Shown here: positions 12,385 through 23,172 of the stretch, piece by piece
Layout: each line of letters begins with the position of its first letter
How positions within the stretch are numbered: the first letter of the stretch is position 1
DNA from: Circinella umbellata
Taxonomy: Eukaryota > Mucoromycota > Mucoromycetes > Mucorales > Lichtheimiaceae
Assembly (NCBI GenBank): GCA_025093555.1
Contig: JAIWNF010000008.1
Coordinates: 558,001-622,000, forward strand
Reading direction: 5' to 3'
Length of the DNA stretch: 64,000 bases
Made by a program: the position numbers and the translations under genes
The notes under the pieces: model-generated
Told to the model about the DNA's origin: nothing
What the model saw: only the letters and a program-made list of their open reading frames with translations
Databases searched by the model: none

Positions 12385-12393
12385 ATGTTTTTA
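12385..12393 (+). repeat. target-site duplication, right copy (ATGTTTTTA)
   Basis: Identical to 8032-8040 and directly abutting the right terminus of the MULE. Confidence 0.93.
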
Positions 12394-14510
12394 ATTTTTT
12401 TGGTATGTTATAATATATTAATGTGGTTTACGTGCGTGAAACGCATTTTTAAAAAAGCAAACAAGCACAGGGAATTACACAACAGCCAAAATGACAAAAA
12501 CATCGAATGAATCTTCTCAATACGAACGAACTCTATGTACTATAAAAATTTCTTTTCAGCAGACTGTCATTATGCAATAAAAAAAATTCAATGTTAAGAT
12601 AGTCGATCCAAAATAAATTGAGCGCTGGAAGGACACTAAATGTGACTTAATTTTTTTTGGCTGGTATTTAAGGATTACGATTTATGTGGTGTGGGTTGTT
12701 ATGGTAATACTTGAAGTTGATTGGTTCGTTCACCCTATCTACGAATTTACCCTTCTACATATATTATAGACAAGTAGTCTTGGGGAATAGAAGAAATATT
12801 GTAATCATGTTTAACTACCAACTTTTTTAAAAAAAAATTACGCTTAACTGAGAACAAAATAACGCAGTTTCTACAACGTTAAACCGCTATACCTACTTCG
12901 CATTGTCTAAAACATGGCTGACTGACTAAAAAGGTGACAAAGGGATGTATCTGTACTAAAGGGTTTTGCAAGGTACAAGGGGTTCCCGCCATGAGTAATT
13001 TGGTATACTTGACATCTACCCTTGATGTGACAAAGGCCCCTTTAGTTGGTGGCAAATGCTGTTGGCTCTAGACTTGACTGTATTCCAGGTTATTTTTGTC
13101 TTCATTAACACTGTTAGCTTTCGGGGTTTATCTTATGGTTTATTGAAGGGAAGTAATAATGAAGAAAGAAATTGATGAGAAACTGTATAGATTATGTTTC
13201 GCTAATTGTGTTTTTGGTTATTCTTTTACGTTCCAGCTTAATTAGAGCTTCCAACAAGAATATTAGCCACGTGCATGAGAAGAAATTCCGCTATCCTAGC
13301 GGGTTGATTTCACCATTTGTGGCCCTTGCCATTGATCTTGTCTTACTATCCTGTCATCTCTTAATCATGCATAAATCTTTTTGACGCACAAACTTATGTG
13401 TCATACTTCACTCACCACTGCGAATTTTTAATTAAGAAGTTCAGCACAGCATGCTTTACGTAACAATTTTTTTTATATAAATAAAATAAAATTCACAATT
13501 GAGGGGAAAGTTTGTTTTTGGGAAAAAAAAAGAAGTGTGTGTGTGTGAGTATTTTTTTTTTTGGTTGTATATAACTACTATATGAAAAAAGAAAGAATAT
13601 ATAAAAGTTGCTATGAATTTGTAAAAGAAGAGATATAGACAATTGGAGAGAAAGAAAACATTATTTGAAACCGATCAGTGATGTTTAACTCATTTTTGTA
13701 TTTGTTTCAAATCTAATATATAATTTTTCATATAATATGAAGTGCAGGCACAGAAAGCAAAAGAAGTCAAATAGGAAGAAACAAAATTTGTAACTAACAC
13801 GGTTTGTCGCTCAGCAACAACATTTTTTCATTATGTATTATATTCTGATAATTAAATTAAGTTGTACTGATACGATAAAAAAAATGATACTTCATATAAT
13901 GTAGCTTTGCTACTATGAGCTAATCTTAAATTTAGTACAGTAATTTTTCGTTAAACCGGTACTTGATATATGTGAGGATTTGTAATTTGTTGGCATTGGC
14001 TTTCTTCTTTGTCGTGGGATACTCTTCCATTACGCCGGGGCACAACCCCCCATTTGGGATGTTGAAACTGGCCTCCATGCTTCTTCTCATGTTTATCAAC
14101 TACAGGTTACATAAATACATACATTGATGTAGTGACCACAATTTTGTATAGAGATTCAAATAATAATAATATTATTATTATATTTTGATCTTGATTGAAC
14201 TATTTATGAAATGTTCAAAGAACCAATCCATTACCATTATTACCAAAGGTGACTTTATTTATAACTAATTCATTTTCATTTATAGTTTTAAATGGTTTAC
14301 CTAGAAGAAAGAGTAAAGATGAAATCACAAGTAAACCATTGAAAGAAGAAATTCAAACAATAATTAGTCAAAAAAACGTAACAGTCAACTATTAAACTTG
14401 TAAGTAAATAATAAACTTTTTTTTTATTTCTATTAAAATAAGACGTATTAACTAATGATTTATAAAATTAGCATTTTCCGCATAATCAACAAGAACAAGA
14501 TTATTATAAA
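12394..14510. other. no supported gene between the two transposons
   Basis: About 2.1 kb of AT-rich DNA. Frames such as 13172-13384 are short and have no recognisable motifs. No tRNA-like or array-like sequence was seen. Confidence 0.4.
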
Positions 14511-14556
14511 CACCATGGGAAATTTTCGCGAGATTCGCGAGGTTCGCGAGGTTCGC
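14511..14556 (+). repeat. CACTA-like left terminal and subterminal repeats
   Basis: CACCATGGGAAATTTTCG is followed by three GCGAGNTTCGC-type repeats. Aligned with the inverse of the right end, it differs at five positions in the first 46. Four of these are C here against T there, all within CG dinucleotides. Confidence 0.88.
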
Positions 14557-14780
14557 AAGGACTAGTGTAACAATTATTAAGAAAAAAAACTTTATTTGGA
14601 AATCTGTGTAATGTTGATTTAACTATTAAGTATATATAATGATAAAAATGGAAGTTGAAGTTGAAAAAAAAAAGTTGAAAAACAAAATAAAAGGAGAGAA
14701 AGAAAATATTAAAGAAAAGAAGAGCAGCTTTTGAAAAGAATGAATATGGTAAAAAAAATAAAAGATAAAAAATTTCAAAG

Positions 14781-17700
14781 TTAAATGTCACGAATGTTTC
14801 CGAGAGTTATGTTGCCAGGTATCATGTCAGGATAGACAACATAGTAGCGACCGGGGTGAAGTGAAGATTGTAACAGACCCGCATATCCCAAAATATTTTC
14901 ACAACCAGTCACAATGTACTTGTCACTTTCACTGGTGTTAGCACCTGTTCTATAACCATAAGGTGTTCCATATCTTGGGCGCGTACCCAACCCGTACTCT
15001 GTCATTTTGAGATTACCATACAGCTTTACTAGGCATAGCTGCCATTCATCGTCTATAAAAAATAAATAGAAAGTAAGTATATTGTTATTAAAATAGATTG
15101 TATAGTTTTTATATTGCAGATGAAAATGTACCTTGGTATTGATGAGTGAAGAATATCATTAACTCACCAAAATAGAAGGCTGTACTGCCACTACGTCCTC
15201 TAATTGTAAGCCTTAGCTTTACCAGGGTATCTAACTTGCGCGCCGTTCCAGGATATTCTTCACACCTAAAGACAGTGTCTGTTTTGAAGAGACGTTTTCC
15301 AACTCGAATCTGGGTATCTAATGTACTAGTGAGCACTCGACTATCGCGAAATTGGTTGTGCCAATACTTTTGAAGATAGCGGAACAGGCTGTATATACTG
15401 GAATACATCTCCAGCATGGTATGGTGCCAATCCCATAGTTCAATTTCTTGGTTACCATTCGGAATGGTATATTGGTCACCGTCAGTTATGTCTTCATCTT
15501 CTTCTGCTTCCTCTACTTCCTCTACTATATCTTCTTCGACGTACATGCGGCAATAGGCACATGTGATTATATGACGTTTTATGATGTTGGCGGCATTGGA
15601 GCCAGAGAAAACACGTTGCTTGATATGTCTTTTAAAAAACCCTATACAAACATTGGAGCATTGGTAAGTATATGTTTATATGTTAAAATAAAATATATGT
15701 TTGTAATGATGTGTTAACATACCAATCGCACGTTCGGCAGAACGTGTGCTATAGCTTCGCAATGGGCCTAGTTTCAAGCACGTTCCGTGGATGTGGCGAA
15801 GATAATGGAAGTTGACATTGCACATGTTGGTGCTGACTCCGTTCTTTATATAGATATGCCAAGTGTTAAGATTTCTATAGATATGGTTCATTGTTAGTTA
15901 TAGTTAGGCTTGAATAATTTGATTATTATGAACTTATGTGTTGATATTGGCAAGATCTTCCTGATCCATATTCCACTGAAAAGCCAGATTACACCCAATT
16001 ACCAGAGACATGACCGCGTTCACTTGGTCCGCCGAAGACGTGTATTTTTTTATAAGATGTTCGAAGACCAACGTGGGGACCACTGCTTGCAAGAAAACGA
16101 TCCAATCAATAGATCGCATTAGACCAGCTTTCTTGTACACATCTAAATATATGAGAGGTAAGTTAATATTTATATAGATAAATAAGTTTTTCTCATAAAC
16201 TATGTTCATTAATTACCTCTGAAACTTCCTTTAAATAGAGCAGATGGTACCGTTGCAGCTGATGCAGTTATAGCACTCCCGATAGCTGAACATGCTTGCT
16301 TCGGTAGTGAGATGGTCATGTTCACATCAGTAGCAAAGTCACCGGATACCATTTGCCATATTCTCTTCATAACATTCACGCCTATGAGATGTAGTTAGTC
16401 CAATCCGAAGAAGGAATAACCATGGAACGATTTCAGTTGGGCAAAATCTATGGCCTTGCTAATACTATATTCCTATTTTTTGTTCAAGAACATGACCAAT
16501 TATAATTATCTGTAACCGGATTAATAAAGTAAGTTATCGAAAAATAAATAGACAATCCTGCGTATTATTTATCATCATGCGTTTGTATTGTGCTAAACTT
16601 ACATTGTTACCTCCTTTAAATTCATCATCCGTTCTTGGAGTAGACATTTCGATTGTTCCAGTATAGTATCTGCCATATCCTCGACCTGCTGGACTAATTT
16701 CTCGGACTGTAGTTATTCGACATTGACGGCAACCATACAACGACATACAACCTGAGTGATGGATCAACTGTTGAATGCCGATGATATCGCCTGACGCACG
16801 TAAGCAATGTACTTTGACATTGATTGGCCCGTCTGCACAATCAACTATCATCCCAGCATCCTCAAGAACATACAACTGATTCATCAACGGGCAAAGAAAA
16901 CTGTAAATGTTCCCAGTATGATCGGCAGGTATTATAGCGACTTACAGTACATCATGTTTTGTGCCTTGTATCTATTTGATGACAATACAATATTGTGTAA
17001 GTAATTGTGAAAGAGTATAAAAAATAATAGTATATAGTTGAATAATAAAAAATAATAGTAGATACTTGCCTTTCAAGTGGAGGGAGCAACAGCAAAATTA
17101 AGTGAACAATTGTCAACCTGGAATTTTCCCCTTTGAATGGAGTGAACCCATCCACAAATAAAGATACAGCGAGGTCAAGATTGGTAGATGATTGGTTGCG
17201 AAAGAGAGTTGGTTTGAATGACTGATATATGGATCCATCAAATATATCAGTTAATATGCCAGGGTCAGCTTCATGGCTTACTTTTTCGTGTATAGATTCA
17301 CGAATGTAAGGATCTGCGATGAACATTGCCAGTTGTCTTGACAATGGGAAGTATGACATTGTTTTGATGGGATTTCCATTCTGTTTAAATTGCAAAGCAT
17401 TGCACTTGCAAGGATCAACTGAATTGAGGGGGAAAAGTCTACAATGCTTGGGACATATGCGATACTTGGTCTCCTTGACATCGAACATTCGTTCTAGGCG
17501 TGCCTCGCTCTTGGCTGGTGAATATAAAGGTATATTTTCTGAAATTTCCATTAATAAAATACAGTAGATCATATTTATATAGATACATTTAATGTAATTT
17601 GTACTTACCAAAACCTTCTTTCATAATCCACTTGTTCAACATTTTGAGTAAAGTACCATAGGCGTCGCAGCTGATGTTAAACTGTTGGATCTATGCATAC

Positions 17701-18348
17701 AGCTCGTAACTCTTTTGTGCGTGCTTTGGGAGTTCGGTAAAATGATACACAGTTTCGACAATAGGGACATTTGTAGGCAATGAAGGTTCATTATCCCAAG
17801 GGTCAACATATTCGTCTATCGACTCCTCATCTTCGATACTCTCACTTACTTCTTGAAGACCGGATGGTCCCAGTTTAACATCATCATTATCATCATCCAT
17901 GTAATTGTCATCAGTTACATTATCATCATCTTCATCAGGGTCTGTTCTTTGTTCATACTCTTGACCACTATTACCATCAACACCAAAGTCGAAATCGCCA
18001 AAGTCGCCTCCGAATGAACCCATTGATTCATGATCTTGTTCAGTATCGCGATCCATTGAAAAATCAGCAGACCCAGATACAATAAATGGAATGGCTGTGG
18101 TGGTGGCAGGAGCTTCGGGCAAAATTTCGGGATCAATGATGTTATTTCTTGAGAGAGCTCGGAAAGCATCAGGATCTGATGTTAATTAAAGGTATGACAA
18201 TGTTTAGAATTTTTTCAGTACTGATTGATTTTGGAGTTTTCATAGGTATGAATAATATATTACCACAAGTACTATAATGTTACTGGAACACTGTTTTTTT
18301 CCAATATAATTTGCATTTCTCGCAACGACTAAGGATAGTTCTGGGCAT
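14781..18348 (-). pseudogene. CACTA/tnp2-type transposase, multi-exon, with stops
   Basis: The first coding ATG I can support is at 18348 (MPRTILSRCEKCKLYW, a Cys-pair start typical of tnp2 proteins). Next comes an acidic exon (18180-17692: DPDAFRALSR then a long D/E-rich tract). Then the core: ENIPLYSPAKSEARL, RICPKHCRLF, DLAVSLFVDGFTPFKG, VAIIPADHTGNIYSFLCPL and MNQLYVLEDAG, CMSLYGCRQC, FKGG. The C-terminal exons cover about 15546-15109 and 15005-14781. Family features are the CP.C zinc motif, D-x-FxDGFTPF and the IIP...SFL.PL strand. In-frame stops lie at 18280-18282, 17691-17693 and 16942-16944. The protein would cut the element ends. Exon borders in 15,600-16,500 are not resolved. Confidence 0.72.
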
Positions 18349-18718
18349 GATTTGGTAGTAATGGGTAAGGTAGATGTTATATATATCAGAATTAATAAAA
18401 TAAAAAGACAAATGAAATTATCTCTCTATTTATATTAGATCCTCATCAATGACCGGGTATATAAATATGCGTGTATGAAACAGTTACGGTCTTCCGATTC
18501 GTTAATCAGGATAAATAATCACAATAAGGTGAAGTAAAAGATTTATCCAGCTATTTCAAGAAGTAATACTTACCAAACATTTTTTTGTACTACTTTATAT
18601 TATGTGATTGTTGATTTTGTGACTACGTTCCGTGCAACATTTTTGAATACATGACGAAGCGACCTGAATTAAAAAAAATTCTTTTGTTTCATCTGTTTCA
18701 ATTACTTCGCATTTCGAA
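18349..18718. promoter_or_regulatory. bidirectional promoter region of the CACTA-like element
   Basis: A 370-bp AT-rich gap between the divergent transposase and accessory genes. A small upstream exon of the transposase (ATG near 18583 followed by GTAAGT on the minus strand) may lie inside it. No specific box was identified. Confidence 0.4.
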
Positions 18719-19354
18719 ATGAACACACAACAACAACCTCCTCAACAACAGCAGCAACACCAAGCATATTACCAATCAGTGTATCCACAATACGCCCATC
18801 TTCCTCCTCCACCTGATTGGTATGTCCTTATGCAAGATGTGCGCAGCTGGATGGCCAAGGTTGATGACAAGGTGACTAACCTTGAGTCATCCATCGCTCT
18901 TATTAAAGAAGCACTGTCCATGCAAAACCCAGCCGATGGGCAATAGCAGCAGCAGCAACAGCAACACTATCCCGTGGATGATGATCCTTTGTTGGATGTT
19001 TCTCAGGACATCCAGCCATACAAACGAATGGCGGAATATTAAATTCCTACGGCGGGCGTGATTCGCAAGCCGGATGCCAGTAAGATCATGCAGGGCCTCA
19101 TTAGAAAACACTTTATCGGCGAGGTCTTACAGCTGACTGGCCCCAATGAGGTAGCCATGATGGACACGATGGTCAAGATTGTGGATAAATTCCATAAACG
19201 ACTTGTAGCCGTTTGGGATGCCCATCCCAATAAAACAATCAAAACTTTCCATGGGCTCGCCGAAACGGCTAGAGACAAGTTGGCCATGGATGTCTCAATC
19301 TATTTGAAGCACCATTTAAATGACATCCCAATTGATTTGTGTGAGAAAAATTGG

Positions 19355-19364
19355 GTGTCTCTCT
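19355..19364 (+). repeat. target duplication of nested MITE, left (GTGTCTCTCT)
   Basis: Ten bases directly before the MITE terminus GCATAACTTG, repeated exactly at 19709-19718. Confidence 0.93.
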
Positions 19365-19708
19365 GCATAACTTGAAATTTTCGCCCAAAAAGAGCTGGGA
19401 CTGAAAAAAAATGAAAAGTAGATTTCCTTTGTTTTTTCTTTTTTTTTCTTTGTCATTCTTTTATATAAATGTATAAATAAATAAATGAGAATATAGATTA
19501 AAGGTATAGTAGAAAAACTTTATGTGTGATTCAGAGAAGAAATAGTTTTATTTTTGGAGTTAGCAGATTATTCAGTGTAAAAGAAAAAAATAAGAAAAAA
19601 AAAGAAAAAACAAAGGAAAAAAAAAGGAAAAAAAAAGTTGGCCTTACTAATCTACTTTTCATTTTTTTTCAGTCCCAGCTCTTTTTGGGCGAAAATTTCA
19701 AGTTATGC
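19365..19708. mobile_element. nested 344-bp MITE with 60-bp perfect inverted repeats
   Basis: The first 60 bases, starting GCATAACTTGAAATTTTCGC, are repeated exactly in inverse at the right end. The centre is AT-rich without coding sequence. A 10-bp target duplication flanks it, in the range of Mutator-like elements (9-11 bp). It splits a coding exon of the CACTA-like accessory gene; ignoring the insert, the frame reads straight through. Perfect repeats suggest the insertion is young relative to its host element. Confidence 0.92.
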
Positions 19709-19718
19709 GTGTCTCTCT
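19709..19718 (+). repeat. target duplication of nested MITE, right (GTGTCTCTCT)
   Basis: Identical to 19355-19364. Confidence 0.93.
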
Positions 19719-20243
19719 ACTTGGTGTACTATCTTTTTGAGAAGCACATTAGTACTTCGCAAAGGTATATATTGGGATTTACATATATATAAATATGAAT
19801 ATAGATTAAGTAAGTATTGACGATTTACATTTATTATAGAGATAAAAAACAAGCTCTTGTTCACACGGCATCCATGTATTCGGGGTATGTTTTATTAACT
19901 AATGGGCAATACATCAAATAATGTATATATATGTGTGTTCTCACACGTTTTTCTTTCTTAATATTATAGAAGTTACATGGATACGGCAAGCGAGGGTGGA
20001 TTGCCCACCGTTATGTCTTCGTAAGTTATGTACATGGTCAATAAATAAACTGTATTAATAATAATATTTTCTTTTATATTTAATATTAGGACGTTTTTTG
20101 AAGACGAAGATGACAATAGCATAGCAGCAAACGCCAGGTAAGCAAAATAACAATTTAAAGTACTCATTTTATCCCATGAATTCTGATCATAAATTCTGAT
20201 CATAATCTTCATATAAATATAGTTTGTCTGCTGCTGCGACTTC

Positions 20244-20246
20244 TTC

Positions 20247-20278
<32 letters not shown>

Positions 20279-20280
20279 CC
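20244..20280. repeat. (CAA)n microsatellite in accessory gene exon
   Basis: About a dozen CAA units in the last exon of the CACTA-like accessory gene. Depending on frame it encodes Gln, Asn or Thr repeats. Confidence 0.9.
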
Positions 20281-20649
20281 ACCTCCCTTTGTTCTCCATT
20301 CCTTCCTCCTCCTCTACTTCTTCCGCGTCAGATCTGGTTACTCTATGCAGGATAACCAGTATCCTAAGCGACCACAAGGCAACTTTGGTCTTTCCTCTTT
20401 CCTGTCCTCCTCCACACCTTCTTCAAAATGGCAGAGAAGTAAAACAAATGCCGTTGTTCTGACAAATCGTCAGTAAATGAAATAAAACCTTTTTTTTTTG
20501 AAAAATATACTATTATTCTTTATATTGATTTGGGCCGTATTATTGGTTAAAGGAGTGACTGAGATATAAATAGACTAAAACTTCATTTGGTTACGTTCGA
20601 GAGTACAAATATCTAAATAAAGAACCTGCATGCACTGAGTTATAATCCT

Positions 20650-20700
20650 ATACCGCAAACCTCACAAACCTCGCAAATCTCTCGAAAATTTCCCATGGTG
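20650..20700 (-). repeat. CACTA-like right terminal and subterminal repeats
   Basis: The inverse reads CACCATGGGAAATTTTCG, then GAGGTTTG-type repeats matching the left end. AAA follows directly outside. Confidence 0.88.
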
Positions 20701-23172
20701 AAAAGAGCACACGATATTGCAGTAAAAGAAATCAATAGTACATAAACATTTTCAGTTTATTCATTATATATATATATTAATCACCATTTATCTTTTCTTT
20801 AAAAAAAAGTCTTCGCCAACAAAATCATGATAAAAAAAATTGTTTACGTCTAGGTAAAAGACTATCAAGTCGAGATACTTTACAAAATGAACACATGGAT
20901 CAAATAATGCAAGAGACTGTGATGATGAATACCATAATAATCCACAATTTTCGATTTACATCTGTTTCCATATATAGTAATTTGTAGCCAACATTATCTA
21001 AAGCTGCTCACAACATGCGACTTAATTCACAAAAAAATCAAGTTACCCTTTTAGGATATACCTATTTTAATATGTGAGATGACGTGTACATAAGCTGAGT
21101 TGAATGCTTCTTAAACTACCTGAAAGATAACCAAATATGCTTCAAGCAAGCTTTATTGATTCTTCATAATATAATGAAGAGCAACAACAGCAACGGTAAT
21201 TAATTTTTATTATTCTTTAAAGTTGAATATAATAAAGACTTTGCGGTCATAAGAAAGCAACGGCAGCAGGAGCAACAACAACAGTAGCAGCAAGCTCAAA
21301 GCAGAAAAAATAAGAGGATGGTTAAATACCGAGATGTGAAGTATTGACAATAGACAAGAAGCACTCAAAATTATTAGGTGCATATGAGATATTTTAGCAT
21401 TACCATATTAAGTAAGCAAGAGAGGAAAAATGAGGCCCAACCGGCCCTATTTTTAAGCCACCCAGATACCTAATTAGGTATGTCCCATATACCATATAAA
21501 GTAATGCTCAAAATTTCAAAAAATTAATTCGCACCTTGTGAGCAGCTTAAGGTTTTGTTTAGCTTGTTCCTCACTATAATAATGAATTGATTGATATCAG
21601 TACTATTAATAATATTTGAAAAAAGCTAACTGGTAAGGTCATCCAACTTTTAGCTGCTGATGTTTGATTTCTCCATTCTCTAGCATGTAAAAGAACAAGA
21701 TGATTATAAGTGACATACCAACAAGAACCAGCATTCTTTTCCCACTTTTTTTAAAATATCAAATACATTTTTTATCATGATTCTGAGTAATATTTGATGC
21801 TATTAGTTATTTAATTATAAAGAAAATACTTTTCTCATCTCTACGTAGATATATAATAGAAGTAAAAAATTGTCAATGGCTAAAAAATCATTGCATATAA
21901 TCATAAAAAAGAAGCTATAAAATATGGCTAAACACACACTTGTCAGCTAAACATAGTGCCTACCAATTATATAGTTTTAAATTCATATTTTGTTACATAG
22001 TAATAACGCTCAATAATAATATCCTTATTTATATAGGTATCCCATTTATAACATCATTTGTGAAGATCGGAATGTAAGTACTCATTCTAACAAATCTCAC
22101 AAGTAGCTGATATGTTCTTATTACAGTACTTAATAACTTGTACTTTTATAGTTTACCAACATATTTTTTTTCAAGTACTTGTCAATAAACCAGTCTTCAT
22201 TTATAAAGGTATAACTGTGTGTTGAATAGTTTTTCTTTTTATTTTTTGTTAAGTATCAATTATATAATCTATTTAATTAGATATGTATTATTTTTATTCC
22301 TTATAGCATTGAGTAGTAAAAAAGAGTATTGATGAAGGCATGATTTCCGATTGTTACACAGAACATTACTTGAGCATAATGAGTATTTTTTTGCTTTTCT
22401 GCTTCACGCTCCTTGAATAGTGATCCATACATATCATATTAATATTCGTTGGGAATAATTGAGCCGCAATCATTTTTTGAGTTTCATGTTGATGCGATCT
22501 GATATCTTTATTTTTATTTGTTATAGAGTAAAAACAGCTTCAAAAATCTGCCTTTTGTCTAAATTCATTAAAGTGGCGTCGCATCATTTTTTTTTTATGA
22601 TTATCGCATAGACCTATTTAGATATAAACGTTTACAATCATTGATATATCTAATATCAGTGGGTTAAACAGTGCTCTATTTATATGAACTAATGTATCTC
22701 TTAAAATAAGTTGAGGAATTTATACGTACTGTATATACGTATAGCTAAAAAAAGCCAGAGTTTCTAAAGTGGAAGAGGAAAGTGTGGATAAGAAAATATA
22801 AGATAAAGTTAACGGCACATATAAAAAAACCAGGCTAGCTGAATGATTATTGTAAAGCAGTTCTTTTCCACTTTACATGACAGCGTAATGTACAGTGTTT
22901 TGCGTTCAAAAATATAATCTTTTAGAAACATCAGTTTTTAGGTTTACCAAACATAATTTTTTTTATACGTATTGATGAAGTTTATTAATAGTCAGTAAAA
23001 TATTTTGTTAGTCAGTGTGATTATTAAGCACTGGAAAGTTGATATTAAACACTCGAAATTTGTATCGACTGTCAAAAAAAAATTATTTACAAATAAAAAC
23101 AAGTACATTTAGTCTATATCTTATATATTATCCTTCGTTGTACAGTTATACATCTGTGAAACATCGTTAGTT
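20701..23172. other. AT-rich intergenic with a repeat copy, no intact gene
   Basis: It contains short CAG/CAA-rich tracts (21,180-21,300), a 16-base perfect palindrome ATACCTAATTAGGTAT (about 21466-21481) and, at 22303-22395, a copy of sequence found again at 31163-31262. No open gene. Confidence 0.4.
22303..22430 (+). repeat. diverged duplicate of the segment at 31163
   Basis: After CCTTATAG the sequence CATTGAGTAGTAAA, then ATTGATGAAGGCATGATTTC and CGATTGTTACACAGAACATT, matches 31170-31262 with few changes. Weaker similarity continues to CTCCTTGAATAGTGATCCATA. In one frame both copies read IDEGMISDCY, so this is probably a relic of a duplicated exon. Confidence 0.75.

Larger units (their letters stand above)
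18719..20476 (+). pseudogene. Q-rich accessory protein of the CACTA-like element
   Basis: The ATG at 18719 opens MNTQQQPPQQQQQHQAYYQ, then a predicted coiled coil (WMAKVDDKVTNLESSIALIK) and a second Gln tract. The frame stays open to 19375 apart from TAG at 18944-18946 and TAA at 19040-19042, both in places where Gln would fit. It then meets the MITE insertion. Beyond the MITE the frame resumes (YLVYYLFEKHISTSQ) and runs through small exons near 19841-19885, 19970-20020, 20090-20139 and a CAA-repeat exon from about 20222. In one frame that exon ends SKWQRSKTNAVVLTNRQ-stop at 20474-20476. The reading frame of the last exon is uncertain. By position it is the counterpart of TNPA-like accessory proteins; no domain was recognised. 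Confidence 0.6.
14511..20700. mobile_element. CACTA-like (tnp2-type) DNA transposon with divergent gene pair
   Basis: A 6,190-bp element. The ends are inverted copies beginning CACCATGGGAAATTTTCG, followed by clustered GCGAGGTT-type subterminal repeats. Both flanks carry AAA, fitting the 3-bp duplication of CACTA elements. The interior holds a tnp2-type transposase on the minus strand (14781-18348) and an accessory gene on the plus strand (18719-20476), transcribed apart from a shared 370-bp centre. That two-gene plan recalls the TNPD/TNPA pair of plant En/Spm elements. Five in-frame stops and a nested MITE show this copy is dead. Confidence 0.85.

Noticed and set aside
15448..17567. Plus-strand frames in the CACTA-like element
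   Set aside because: The minus strand carries tnp2 motifs through most of this interval; the plus frames are antisense shadows.
18719..19045. Stop codon reassignment (TAA/TAG read as Gln)
   Set aside because: Host genes in the window use TAA and TAG as normal stops; nonsense mutation by C-to-T change is simpler.
19973..20377. Minus-strand 134-residue frame with a Leu run
   Set aside because: The Leu run is the reverse of the CAA repeat; the plus strand has small exons with good splice signals here.
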